Assembly: GCA_002472145.1 (NCBI GenBank) | Contig: DKRJ01000013.1 | Location: 62,001-126,000, forward strand | Source: Clostridiales bacterium UBA7285 | GTDB taxonomy: Bacteria; Bacillota; Clostridia; Peptostreptococcales; Anaerovoracaceae | Reading direction: 5' to 3' | DNA length: 64,000 nucleotides | Shown: piece after piece, positions 57,038-64,000 of the stretch | Layout: each line of letters begins with the position of its first letter | Numbering within the stretch: the stretch's first letter is position 1 | Notes under the pieces: generated by a model | Told to the model about the DNA's origin: nothing | Databases searched by the model: none | What the model saw: the letters and a program-made list of their open reading frames with translations, nothing else | Position numbers and translations under genes: made by a program

Positions 57038-59017
57038 TCACACTTCCATGAACACCGGGATTATTATCGGGCTGCGCTGGGTCTCGGAGAAGATGAGCCT
57101 CCTGAGGTCGTCCCTCACGCGGTTCTTGATCTCGTTTATGTCGGTCGCGCCCGAGTCGAGTTTCGCCAGGATAGAACGTTCTGCGGTTTTTCTCAGTTTG
57201 TTTATCAGGTCTTCGTGCTCCTTGATATAGACAAAACCTCTAGATATGATCTCAGGTCCCGCAAGTAGCTCTCCAGTGTCTGTGGAGATGGTAGCCACAG
57301 CGACGATGAGCCCCGAAGTCGAGAGCATTTTTCTGTCGCGCAGCACCGCGCTGCCGACGTCTCCTACCCCGAGACCGTCGACCAGTACGTCCTCGGCGCT
57401 GACGGCGCCTTCGACCTTTTTCGCTTTGCCGCCGCTGATGACGAGTTCGTCGCCGTTGTTCAGTACGAAGATCCTGTCGCGGCTCATGCCGAGAGACTCG
57501 GCTAGTTTTGCGTGCTCTGCCAGATGTCTCGATTCGCCGTGGACCGGCATGAAATATCCAGGCTTGATCAGCGAATGGATGAGTTTCAGTTCTTCCTGGC
57601 ACGCATGCCCCGAAACGTGGATATCCGCTATCTCGTTGTAGATGACGTCGACGCCTTTTTTATACAGCTTGTTTACGACGTTTGAGACGGATTTTTCATT
57701 TCCCGGAACAGGCGTCGAAGAAAGGATGACCGTGTCGCCCTTCTTCAGCTTGACGTTCCTGTGCTCGTCGTTTGCCATCCTCGCGAGCGCTGACATCGGT
57801 TCTCCCTGGCTGCCCGTCGTGATGATGACGACCTTGTCGTCTTTCAGGCTCTTTGCTTCATCGAGTTCGACATAGCTGCCGCGCGGGATCTTAAGGTATC
57901 CCAGTTCCTGAGCGAGCGTTACGATCTTTTCCATGCTGCGTCCGGATACCGCGAACTTGCGGTTGTATTTTGCCGCCAGCTCGATGATCTTCTGGACGCG
58001 GTGGACGTTGGAAGAGAACGTGGCTATAATGATGCGGCCGCTCGCCTTGCGGAATATCTTATCGAGCGTCTCTCCGACGTATCTCTCGGATTTCGTATAT
58101 CCCGGTCTTAGCACGTTCGTGCTGTCCGCGAGCATGATGTCAACTCCCTCGCGTCCGATCTCGGCGAATTTATCGAGGTCGATCGGCTCGCCGTCGATAG
58201 GCGTGTAGTCGATCTTGAAATCTCCCGTGTGAAAAATCGTCGCGGCGGGTGTTTTGATGTAAAGGCAGATCGCGTCTGCCACGGAGTGCGTCGTCCTGAT
58301 CGTTTCGACTGTGAAGTCGCCGAGTCTGATGACGTCGCCAGCCGTTATGGTGCGAAGGTCTCCGTTGATGCCGTGCTCCTTCAGTTTGTTCTCGATGAGC
58401 CCGAGCGTTATCCTTGTCCCGTACACCGGGCAGTCGATCCTGTGGAGCAGGAACGGTATGCCACCTATGTGGTCCTCGTGTCCGTGAGTCACGACAAGGC
58501 CGACGACTTTTTCTGCATTCTGGATGAGATACGAGAAATCCGGGATCACGACGTCGATGCCGAGCATGTAATCCTCAGGGAACGACATGCCGCAGTCCAC
58601 GATCAGGATCTTCCCGTTATACTCGAACGCGGTCATGTTCTTGCCGATCTCGTTCAGGCCGCCGATCGGTATTATCTTCAGTTCTCCGGCGGCGGACCTG
58701 ACCGCGGAACCGGCTTTAGATCTGACTTTTGCTTTGGTCTGTTTCCCTGCTGCGGCCTTAGTCCGGGACATCTTCACGGTGCCGGCCTTAGTCCCGGAAA
58801 CCGCTCTGGTGCCTGTCCTGGTTCTGGACACGGCCCTGGTGCCGGCCTTTGCTCCGGCTTTGGATGTTGTTCTTGTTTCGGAGGCTGAAGCCGACCTGCC
58901 GCGCCCTTGCTTTGTCGTTGATGCGGCGCTCCTGCCGCGTCCCTGCTTTGTCGTGGCCGCGCTGCTTCTGCCTGCTCTGCCTGCTGTTTGTTTTATTTCT
59001 TTTTTGTTGTCTGCCAT
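57038..59017 (-). CDS. rnj: Ribonuclease J with a long basic N-terminal repeat tail
   Basis: Metallo-beta-lactamase/beta-CASP ribonuclease with 5'-3' exo- and endonuclease activity in mRNA decay and rRNA maturation. The catalytic core begins near residue 112 (LKIIPIGGLNEIGKNMT) and has HGHEDHIGG (178-186), the HTGDFKIDYTP metal site, and the C-terminal HVSGHACQEELKL. The first 110 residues are an extension rich in Lys, Arg, Thr, Ala and Gly: TTKQGRGRSA occurs twice with a 12-residue period (22-43) and GTRAVS twice with a 10-residue period (59-74), and no acidic residue occurs between 48 and 111. The total of 659 residues compares with about 555 for the usual enzyme. Confidence 0.95.
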   Translation of the reverse strand: MADNKKEIKQTAGRAGRSSAATTKQGRGRSAASTTKQGRGRSASASETRTTSKAGAKAGTRAVSRTRTGTRAVSGTKAGTVKMSRTKAAAGKQTKAKVRSKAGSAVRSAAGELKIIPIGGLNEIGKNMTAFEYNGKILIVDCGMSFPEDYMLGIDVVIPDFSYLIQNAEKVVGLVVTHGHEDHIGGIPFLLHRIDCPVYGTRITLGLIENKLKEHGINGDLRTITAGDVIRLGDFTVETIRTTHSVADAICLYIKTPAATIFHTGDFKIDYTPIDGEPIDLDKFAEIGREGVDIMLADSTNVLRPGYTKSERYVGETLDKIFRKASGRIIIATFSSNVHRVQKIIELAAKYNRKFAVSGRSMEKIVTLAQELGYLKIPRGSYVELDEAKSLKDDKVVIITTGSQGEPMSALARMANDEHRNVKLKKGDTVILSSTPVPGNEKSVSNVVNKLYKKGVDVIYNEIADIHVSGHACQEELKLIHSLIKPGYFMPVHGESRHLAEHAKLAESLGMSRDRIFVLNNGDELVISGGKAKKVEGAVSAEDVLVDGLGVGDVGSAVLRDRKMLSTSGLIVAVATISTDTGELLAGPEIISRGFVYIKEHEDLINKLRKTAERSILAKLDSGATDINEIKNRVRDDLRRLIFSETQRSPIIIPVFMEV

Positions 59018-59029
59018 ATTGTCCTCTAA

Positions 59030-61504
59030 TCACTTAACAACTATGTTGATAAGTCTTCCCGGGACGGCGACGATCCTGACGACTTCCTTGTCAGCGTACA
59101 GCGCTCTGATGCTCTCGTCTGTCTGTGCGAGTTCGGTCATATCGTCTCTGGTGCTGTCGGCAGGGATCTCCATTTTCAGTCTGATCCTGCCGTTTACCTG
59201 GACGACGATCTCCGCGGTGTCGAGAACGAGCGCGTGCGGGTCGTATTCCGGCCAGCCGTATTCGGCTATCGATGTTTCGTGGCCGAAAGCCTGCCAGATC
59301 TCTTCGCAGATGTGAGGAGCAAACGGCGAGAGCACGACGACCATGTTCACGATCGCGTGTTTCATGAGCGGCACGTTTACTATCTTCCCGTCTCTGTACT
59401 TATAGAGTTCGTTCACCAGTTCCATTATCGAACTGATCGCCGTGTTGAAATTGAATTTTCCGCCAGCGTCCTCAGTTACTTTTTTGATCGTCGCGTTGAG
59501 ACGATAATTCAGGCTTCGATCCGCTTCGGTCCCGATGCTGAACTTATCGCTCACGTCCTTTCCGTATGTGTTGATAAAATCGTATGCGAGCCTGTAGACG
59601 CGGCCGAGGAATCTGTAGCATCCTTCGACGCCCTCGTCCGACCACTCAAGCTCTCTTTCCGGCGGTGCGGCAAACAGGATGAAGAGTCTTGCCGTATCCG
59701 CGCCGTATTTTTTGATGATCTCGTCCGGGCTTACGACGTTGCCGATGGACTTGCTCATCTTTTTGCCGTCCTTATCGACCATTCCCTGAGTCAGGAGGTT
59801 CTGGAACGGTTCGCTGTCTCTGACGAGTCCCATGTCGCTTAAGACCATCTGGAAGAAACGCGCGTACATCAGGTGGAGTATAGCGTGTTCCACGCCTCCG
59901 ATGTACTGGTCCACATTCATCCAGTAGTCAGTCTTTTCGCGGCTGAAAGGCTCCCCGTCGTTGTGAGGGTCGCAGTATCTCAGGAAATACCACGACGAAT
60001 CGAGGAAGGTATCCATGGTGTCCACTTCCCTCCTCGCCGGTTTGCAGCATTCAGGGCATGTGCATTTTACGAACGTCTTCGAGCTCGCGATCGGAGACTC
60101 GCCCTTGCCCGTGAATTTAACGTCGACAGGAAGCCTGACCGGGAGGTTCTCCTCTTTCTCCGGCACCCATCCGCAGTCCTCGCAGTATACCATAGGTATC
60201 GGGCATCCCCAGTATCTCTGTCTGGAGATCAGCCAGTCGCGAAGCTTGTAATTCACTGCCTTGTGGCCGATGCCCTCCGAGTCGAGCCAGTCAGTTATCT
60301 TTTCGATCGCCTCGACGTTATTCATCCCGTCGAATCTGCCGGAATTGATGAGTTTCCCCTGAGCAGGCTCGGCGTGGTCGAGATGATCGAGGTCGACGTC
60401 AGGATCCTCCGGATCGACTACAGGGATTACGTCGAGCCCGAACTTCTTCGCGAAGTCAAAGTCTCTCTGGTCGTGGGCAGGCACCGCCATGATGGCGCCG
60501 GTCCCGTAGCTGATGAGGACGTAGTCCGAGACGTAGATCGGGACTTTCTTTCCGTTTACAGGATTTATCGCGTATCTGCCCGAGAACACGCCCGTCTTCT
60601 CGCTCGACGTGGAACTGCGCTCGATATCGCTCTTATGCGCGACCTCTTCGCAGTAGGCGTTTACCGCATCCTCGTATTCTGTCCCTGCGACGAGTTCCTT
60701 CAGGTACGGATGCTCCGGAGCGACGACCATATACGTGACGCCGAAGATCGTATCCGGTCTGGTGGTGTAGATCTCAAGCTGTTTGTCGCTTCCGTCTATT
60801 TTAAAGAATATGTCCGCGCCGGTCGATCTGCCGATCCAGTTTCTCTGCATCGTCTTGACTTTTTCAGGCCAGCCCGGGAGACTGTCCAGGTCCTCCAGAA
60901 GCCTGTCCGCGTAGTCGGTGATCTTCAGGTACCACTGAGACAGCGTCTTTTTCGTCACCGGAGTGTGGCAGCGCTCGCAGCATCCCTCGACGACCTGCTC
61001 GTTTGCCAGCACTGTCTTGCAGCTCGGGCACCAGTTGACGCTGCTCTCCTTCTTATACGCGAGTCCGCGCTCATAGAATTTGATGAAGATCCACTGCATC
61101 CACTTGTAATATTCCTCGGAGCACGTCTGGACCTCTCTGTCCCAGTCGTAGGAGAGCCCGAGCCTTCTGAGCTGGTGCTCCATCTCGTGGATGTTGTCCC
61201 ACGTCCATTTAGCGGGAGGAATAGAGTGATCGATTGCGGCGTTTTCGGCCGGAAGTCCGAACGAGTCGAACCCGATCGGATGAAGAACGTTGTATCCCTG
61301 CATCCGCTTTACTCTCGCCACGACGTCGCCGATCGAGTAATTGCGCACGTGGCCCATGTGAAGTTTTCCGGAAGGATAAGGGAACATCTCCAGGACATAA
61401 TATTTCTTCCTGTCAGGTTCCTCCGTCACCTTGAAGGTTTTGTTCTCCTCCCAGTACTTCTGCCATTTAGATTCGATCTTTGTAAAATTATAACGTTCTT
61501 CCAT
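59030..61504 (-). CDS. leuS: Leucyl-tRNA synthetase
   Basis: Class I synthetase for leucine. The 824 residues hold PSGKLHMGHVRNY (HIGH motif, about 45-57), zinc-type cysteine pairs in NWCPSCKTVL and CCERCHTP, the CP1 editing domain with TTRPDTIFG, and KMSKSIGNVV near 580, followed by the anticodon-binding helical domain. No T-box leader is possible because the start lies within rsfS (17-base overlap). rnj follows after 12 bases. Confidence 0.97.
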   Translation of the reverse strand: MEERYNFTKIESKWQKYWEENKTFKVTEEPDRKKYYVLEMFPYPSGKLHMGHVRNYSIGDVVARVKRMQGYNVLHPIGFDSFGLPAENAAIDHSIPPAKWTWDNIHEMEHQLRRLGLSYDWDREVQTCSEEYYKWMQWIFIKFYERGLAYKKESSVNWCPSCKTVLANEQVVEGCCERCHTPVTKKTLSQWYLKITDYADRLLEDLDSLPGWPEKVKTMQRNWIGRSTGADIFFKIDGSDKQLEIYTTRPDTIFGVTYMVVAPEHPYLKELVAGTEYEDAVNAYCEEVAHKSDIERSSTSSEKTGVFSGRYAINPVNGKKVPIYVSDYVLISYGTGAIMAVPAHDQRDFDFAKKFGLDVIPVVDPEDPDVDLDHLDHAEPAQGKLINSGRFDGMNNVEAIEKITDWLDSEGIGHKAVNYKLRDWLISRQRYWGCPIPMVYCEDCGWVPEKEENLPVRLPVDVKFTGKGESPIASSKTFVKCTCPECCKPARREVDTMDTFLDSSWYFLRYCDPHNDGEPFSREKTDYWMNVDQYIGGVEHAILHLMYARFFQMVLSDMGLVRDSEPFQNLLTQGMVDKDGKKMSKSIGNVVSPDEIIKKYGADTARLFILFAAPPERELEWSDEGVEGCYRFLGRVYRLAYDFINTYGKDVSDKFSIGTEADRSLNYRLNATIKKVTEDAGGKFNFNTAISSIMELVNELYKYRDGKIVNVPLMKHAIVNMVVVLSPFAPHICEEIWQAFGHETSIAEYGWPEYDPHALVLDTAEIVVQVNGRIRLKMEIPADSTRDDMTELAQTDESIRALYADKEVVRIVAVPGRLINIVVK

Positions 61505-61853
61505 TCTCTTCCACCCCGGTGTCGATAAACGGGCAGTCGCCCCAGACTTTTTCCAGATTATACTTTTCTCTCATAGACTCAGAGAACACGTTCACGATGA
61601 CGTCGCCGAAATCGAGCAGGATCCAGCCTGTCCCGGATTTTCCCTCGACGTCTCTGGCAAAAACGCCCTCCTTAGCCAAAGCCTGCTCCACGTCATCCGA
61701 CAAAGCCGCGACCTGGCGCATCGAGCCGCCCGTGCTGATGACCAGATAATCCGCGAAAGACGATTTTTCCGAAATATCGATCACTTCAATGTCGATCGCT
61801 TTTTTCTCGTCTAGAATCCTCGCCGCAAGCAGCGCTGTTCCTTTGCTGTCCAT
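61488..61853 (-). CDS. rsfS: Ribosomal silencing factor RsfS
   Basis: Binds ribosomal protein L14 and blocks subunit joining when nutrients are low. Core family segments: KKAIDIEVIDISEKSSFADYLVIST split at the conserved SSFADY, GWILLDFGDVIVNVFSESMREKYNLEKVW-type end with DFGDVIVHVF signature (here DVIVNVF). GGGAGAAAGT places the start at ATG 61853 (121 residues); the open frame to 61934 adds a non-homologous head overlapping yqeK. Order nadD-yqeK-rsfS is the standard one. Confidence 0.95.
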   Translation of the reverse strand: MDSKGTALLAARILDEKKAIDIEVIDISEKSSFADYLVISTGGSMRQVAALSDDVEQALAKEGVFARDVEGKSGTGWILLDFGDVIVNVFSESMREKYNLEKVWGDCPFIDTGVEENGRTL

Positions 61854-61872
61854 ACTTTCTCCCACTCTTTGA

Positions 61873-62475
61873 TCAATCCTCCATGCAAGTTTTCTTATCG
61901 TTTCTGTCTTTTTTATCTTCGACCAGCCCGGCAAACCAGTTGTACGCGTCGAGCGTATCGCGGTCGATCTCCGATCCTCTGGATTTTAGAAGGCCTATGG
62001 TGCCGGCGAATGACTCGAGGCATGCCTCGTCGATATCCTCTTCCACAGTCTTTCTTATCCTTTCGACGCCCGGATAATCGCGCGCCGGTTCGATTTTATC
62101 GGCGAGATAGATAACTTTCTCGAGCAGCGACATTCCGGCCCTGCCAGTCGTGTGATACGAAACGGCGTTCAGTATATCCGCGTCGTCTATCCCGAATTCG
62201 TCCTTCATCACGGCGGCGGCGATCTTCGAGTGCGCGAGGTTCGCGGATCCGAGATATTTCTCGCCGAGACCGTATTTGTTTACATAATAATTTATATCCT
62301 CAACCGGATGACCTCTGAACAAATCATGGCAGAGCGCTGCGAGGTCGGCCTTTTCGGGATCGGCGCCGTACCTGAGTGCGAGCTCCCTTGCGGACTTTCT
62401 CACGCCCTCGGTGTGCTTTTTTCTTTTGTCGGTGAGATGTTCGTAGGCATATTTACGTATATAATTCGTGTTCAT
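61873..62475 (-). CDS. yqeK: YqeK family HD-domain Ap4A hydrolase
   Basis: HD-superfamily metallohydrolase; Bacillus and Staphylococcus YqeK hydrolyse diadenosine tetraphosphate symmetrically to ADP. Metal ligands: His21 in KKHTEG, His50-Asp51 in ALCHDLFRG, His in NLAHSKIAA, and Asp in YLADKIEPARDYPGVE. 200 residues. It overlaps nadD by 23 bases and lies 19 bases ahead of rsfS, so the NAD and alarmone-degrading enzymes are coupled. Confidence 0.94.
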   Translation of the reverse strand: MNTNYIRKYAYEHLTDKRKKHTEGVRKSARELALRYGADPEKADLAALCHDLFRGHPVEDINYYVNKYGLGEKYLGSANLAHSKIAAAVMKDEFGIDDADILNAVSYHTTGRAGMSLLEKVIYLADKIEPARDYPGVERIRKTVEEDIDEACLESFAGTIGLLKSRGSEIDRDTLDAYNWFAGLVEDKKDRNDKKTCMED

Positions 62476-63055
62476 ATATGTATCGCTCCGTCTCGGGAGT
62501 CACGAGACCCTCGAGAGAATCGTTCCAGCTTGCCTTTTCGCGGATGCCCGTCGAACTTATCGGCAGCATCCTCTTTTTGATGATCGTGATCTCCGCGCCG
62601 TATTCTTCCCTCAGGGATGCTGCCTTTTCCTCGATTGCGTCCTGATCCGTCGATATCCTCATGCCGACGGCGAACGCGCACGCCCTGAGAAGTTCTGTCC
62701 CTTTATACCACCTGTCTATCGACAGCAGGGAGTCACTTCCCATGACAAAAATGAACTTCGTATCAGGGTGCAGCTCTTTCAGCGCGGTGACGGTGTCATA
62801 CGTGTATGAAACAGCGCCGCGCCTTATCTCGAAGTCGGAAACGGTGACGCCCTCATAGCGCTCTGCGCTGAGTTTGAGCATATTCAGCCTGTCCTCGGCC
62901 GAGGTGACGCTTTTGCCGCGCTTGAATGGCTGAATATAGGCGGGCATCATGACGACCTCAGGAAGACCGAGTTCTTCTCTGACGGCCCTGGCAAGCTCGA
63001 GGTGCCCTAAGTGGACCGGATCGAACGTGCCTCCCATCAAACCGATCCTATTCAT
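62453..63055 (-). CDS. nadD: Nicotinate-nucleotide adenylyltransferase
   Basis: Makes deamido-NAD from nicotinate mononucleotide and ATP. The nucleotidyltransferase signature GGTFDPVHLGHL is at 8-19 and ISSTGIREK near the C-terminus; FVMGSDSLLSIDRWYKGTEL is the family's middle block. 200 residues. It overlaps aspS by 8 bases and yqeK by 23. Confidence 0.96.
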   Translation of the reverse strand: MNRIGLMGGTFDPVHLGHLELARAVREELGLPEVVMMPAYIQPFKRGKSVTSAEDRLNMLKLSAERYEGVTVSDFEIRRGAVSYTYDTVTALKELHPDTKFIFVMGSDSLLSIDRWYKGTELLRACAFAVGMRISTDQDAIEEKAASLREEYGAEITIIKKRMLPISSTGIREKASWNDSLEGLVTPETERYIYEHELYT

Positions 63056-64000
63056 TTTCTTTCCCGGTTTCTTCAGCGGTCGACTCTATGAAGAGTTCTT
63101 TAAGCTGCGCCGGATCGACTGGAGAAGGCGCTCCGGAGAGCAGGCACTGAGCTTTCTGGTTCTTAGGGAACGCGATGACGTCTCTGATATCGAGTTCCTC
63201 GGTGAGGAGCATGACGAGCCTGTCCATCCCGTATGCGAGACCGCCGTGAGGAGGTGCTCCGTATTTGAACGCGTCGAGCAGGAATCCGAATTTCTGCCTG
63301 CAGTCCTCCTCGGTCAGTCCGAGGATGTCGAACATCTTGCGCTGGAGGTCCTTTTCATGGATCCTGATGCTGCCGCCTCCCGCTTCATAGCCGTTGATGA
63401 CTATATCGTACGCGATCGCACGCGCGTGTTCAGGATCCGTGTCGAGCAGAGGGATATCCTCCTCCATCGGGTGCGTGAACGGATGGTGCATAGCCTTCAG
63501 TTCACCGGTTTCCTCGTCCTTCTCGAACATAGGGAATTCGGTGATCCAGAGGAGTTCATATCTGCTGTCGTCGAGGAGCCCGAGCTGACCGGCGATATGC
63601 CTTCTCAAGAATCCGAGCGTGTCGAAGACGACCTTCGCCCTGTCAGCTGCAATCAGGATGAGGTCTCCAGTTTTCGCGCCGAAGACGTCCGCGATCTTCT
63701 TCAGATCGTCCTGAGACAGGTATCTGCCGGCGGATGATTTGATATCATCGGCGTTCATTTTGATGTTTACCAGGCCCTTCGCGCCGAAGTGCTTTGCGTT
63801 GTCAGTCAGCCTGTCGATGTCCTTGCGGCTGTATTTATCGGCCGCGCCGTCGATGCAGATGCCTCGCACTTCCTGTCCGTTCTCCAGAGCGTTCTTAAAT
63901 ACAGGGAATTCCATTCCCCTTACGGCGTCCTTCAGGTCGTGCAGTTCAAAGCCGAATCTGAGGTCCGGTTTGTCCGATCCGTATTTTTCCATGGCTTCCG
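63048..64000 (-). CDS. aspS: Aspartyl-tRNA synthetase, C-terminal part (5' end outside)
   Basis: Class II synthetase for aspartate, cut by the window edge; about 317 C-terminal residues are visible and the frame stays open to base 64000 (EAMEKYGSDKPDLRF). Seen are the bacterial GAD insertion domain (about the first 130 visible residues), WITEFPMFEKDEETGE, HHPFTHP, ANGYEAGGGSIRIHEKDLQ-like YEAGGGSIRIHE, and motif 3 APPHGGLAYGMDRLVMLL, ending with IRDVIAFPKNQKA. The ATG at 63992 is internal. Being full bacterial type, it may be discriminating or not; that depends on residues outside view. Confidence 0.96.
   Translation of the reverse strand, partial: EAMEKYGSDKPDLRFGFELHDLKDAVRGMEFPVFKNALENGQEVRGICIDGAADKYSRKDIDRLTDNAKHFGAKGLVNIKMNADDIKSSAGRYLSQDDLKKIADVFGAKTGDLILIAADRAKVVFDTLGFLRRHIAGQLGLLDDSRYELLWITEFPMFEKDEETGELKAMHHPFTHPMEEDIPLLDTDPEHARAIAYDIVINGYEAGGGSIRIHEKDLQRKMFDILGLTEEDCRQKFGFLLDAFKYGAPPHGGLAYGMDRLVMLLTEELDIRDVIAFPKNQKAQCLLSGAPSPVDPAQLKELFIESTAEETGKENE

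Noticed and set aside
59873..61528. 551-codon open frame on the plus strand
   Set aside because: It lies entirely opposite leuS, which has every family motif; the Arg/Val/Asp-rich composition is typical of an antisense shadow in GC-rich coding DNA.

Overview
The window is a gene-dense, moderately GC-rich stretch of a bacterial chromosome, most likely from the class Clostridia (Bacillota). The reasons are: consistent AGGAGG-type ribosome binding sites, frequent TTG starts, an IreB-RuvX pair next to alaS, a LexA-boxed yneA-like gene, RNase J, an endonuclease-type MutL, and the MltG-TrmR-TrhP gene order known from Bacillus. Genus cannot be fixed from the sequence. Almost everything is housekeeping; no tRNA, rRNA, CRISPR array, prophage or insertion sequence was seen.

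Layout, plus strand (1-31.4 kb). A glycolytic end (pgk partial, tpiA) is followed by an unknown membrane protein, a HAD phosphatase, secG and a K+-dependent-type membrane pyrophosphatase. At 6.06-7.49 kb there is a scar: two N-terminally truncated hydrolase genes placed back to back. Then ftsK-rimO-polA-coaE-(substrate-binding protein) run with overlapping ends, followed by alaS, ireB and ruvX. A purine operon closes this half: purE-purF-purM-purN/purO-AICAR formyltransferase-purD-purL. In this operon bifunctional PurH is absent. Its formyltransferase half stands alone, and an IMP cyclohydrolase of the PurO type is fused to the end of PurN.

A 550-base gene-poor gap (31.34-31.90 kb) holds the purL terminator, a TATGTG hexanucleotide repeat and a nested inverted repeat.

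Layout, minus strand (31.9-64 kb), read from right to left. It begins with aspS (partial)-nadD-yqeK-rsfS-leuS-rnj, then efp, then mltG-trmR-trhP-corC and a large translational GTPase fused to a Rae1/YacP-type nuclease domain. Next come asp23-nusB-(TsaD-like)-xseA-xseB-ispA-dxs-tlyA-aminotransferase. After a terminator follow mutS-mutL-miaA-(tyrosine recombinase)-(methionine gamma-lyase family)-(TVP38 protein). Last is a LysM gene whose promoter carries three LexA-like boxes.

Functionally the window covers central glycolysis, de novo purine synthesis, DNA replication and repair (PolA, MutS/L, ExoVII, RuvX, FtsK), isoprenoid precursors, translation (three aminoacyl-tRNA synthetases, EF-P, RsfS, RimO, MiaA, TrhP/TrmR) and RNA decay. 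The items most worth follow-up are the GTPase-Rae1 fusion, the PurN-PurO fusion with split PurH, the SOS-controlled LysM gene, and the truncated gene pair.
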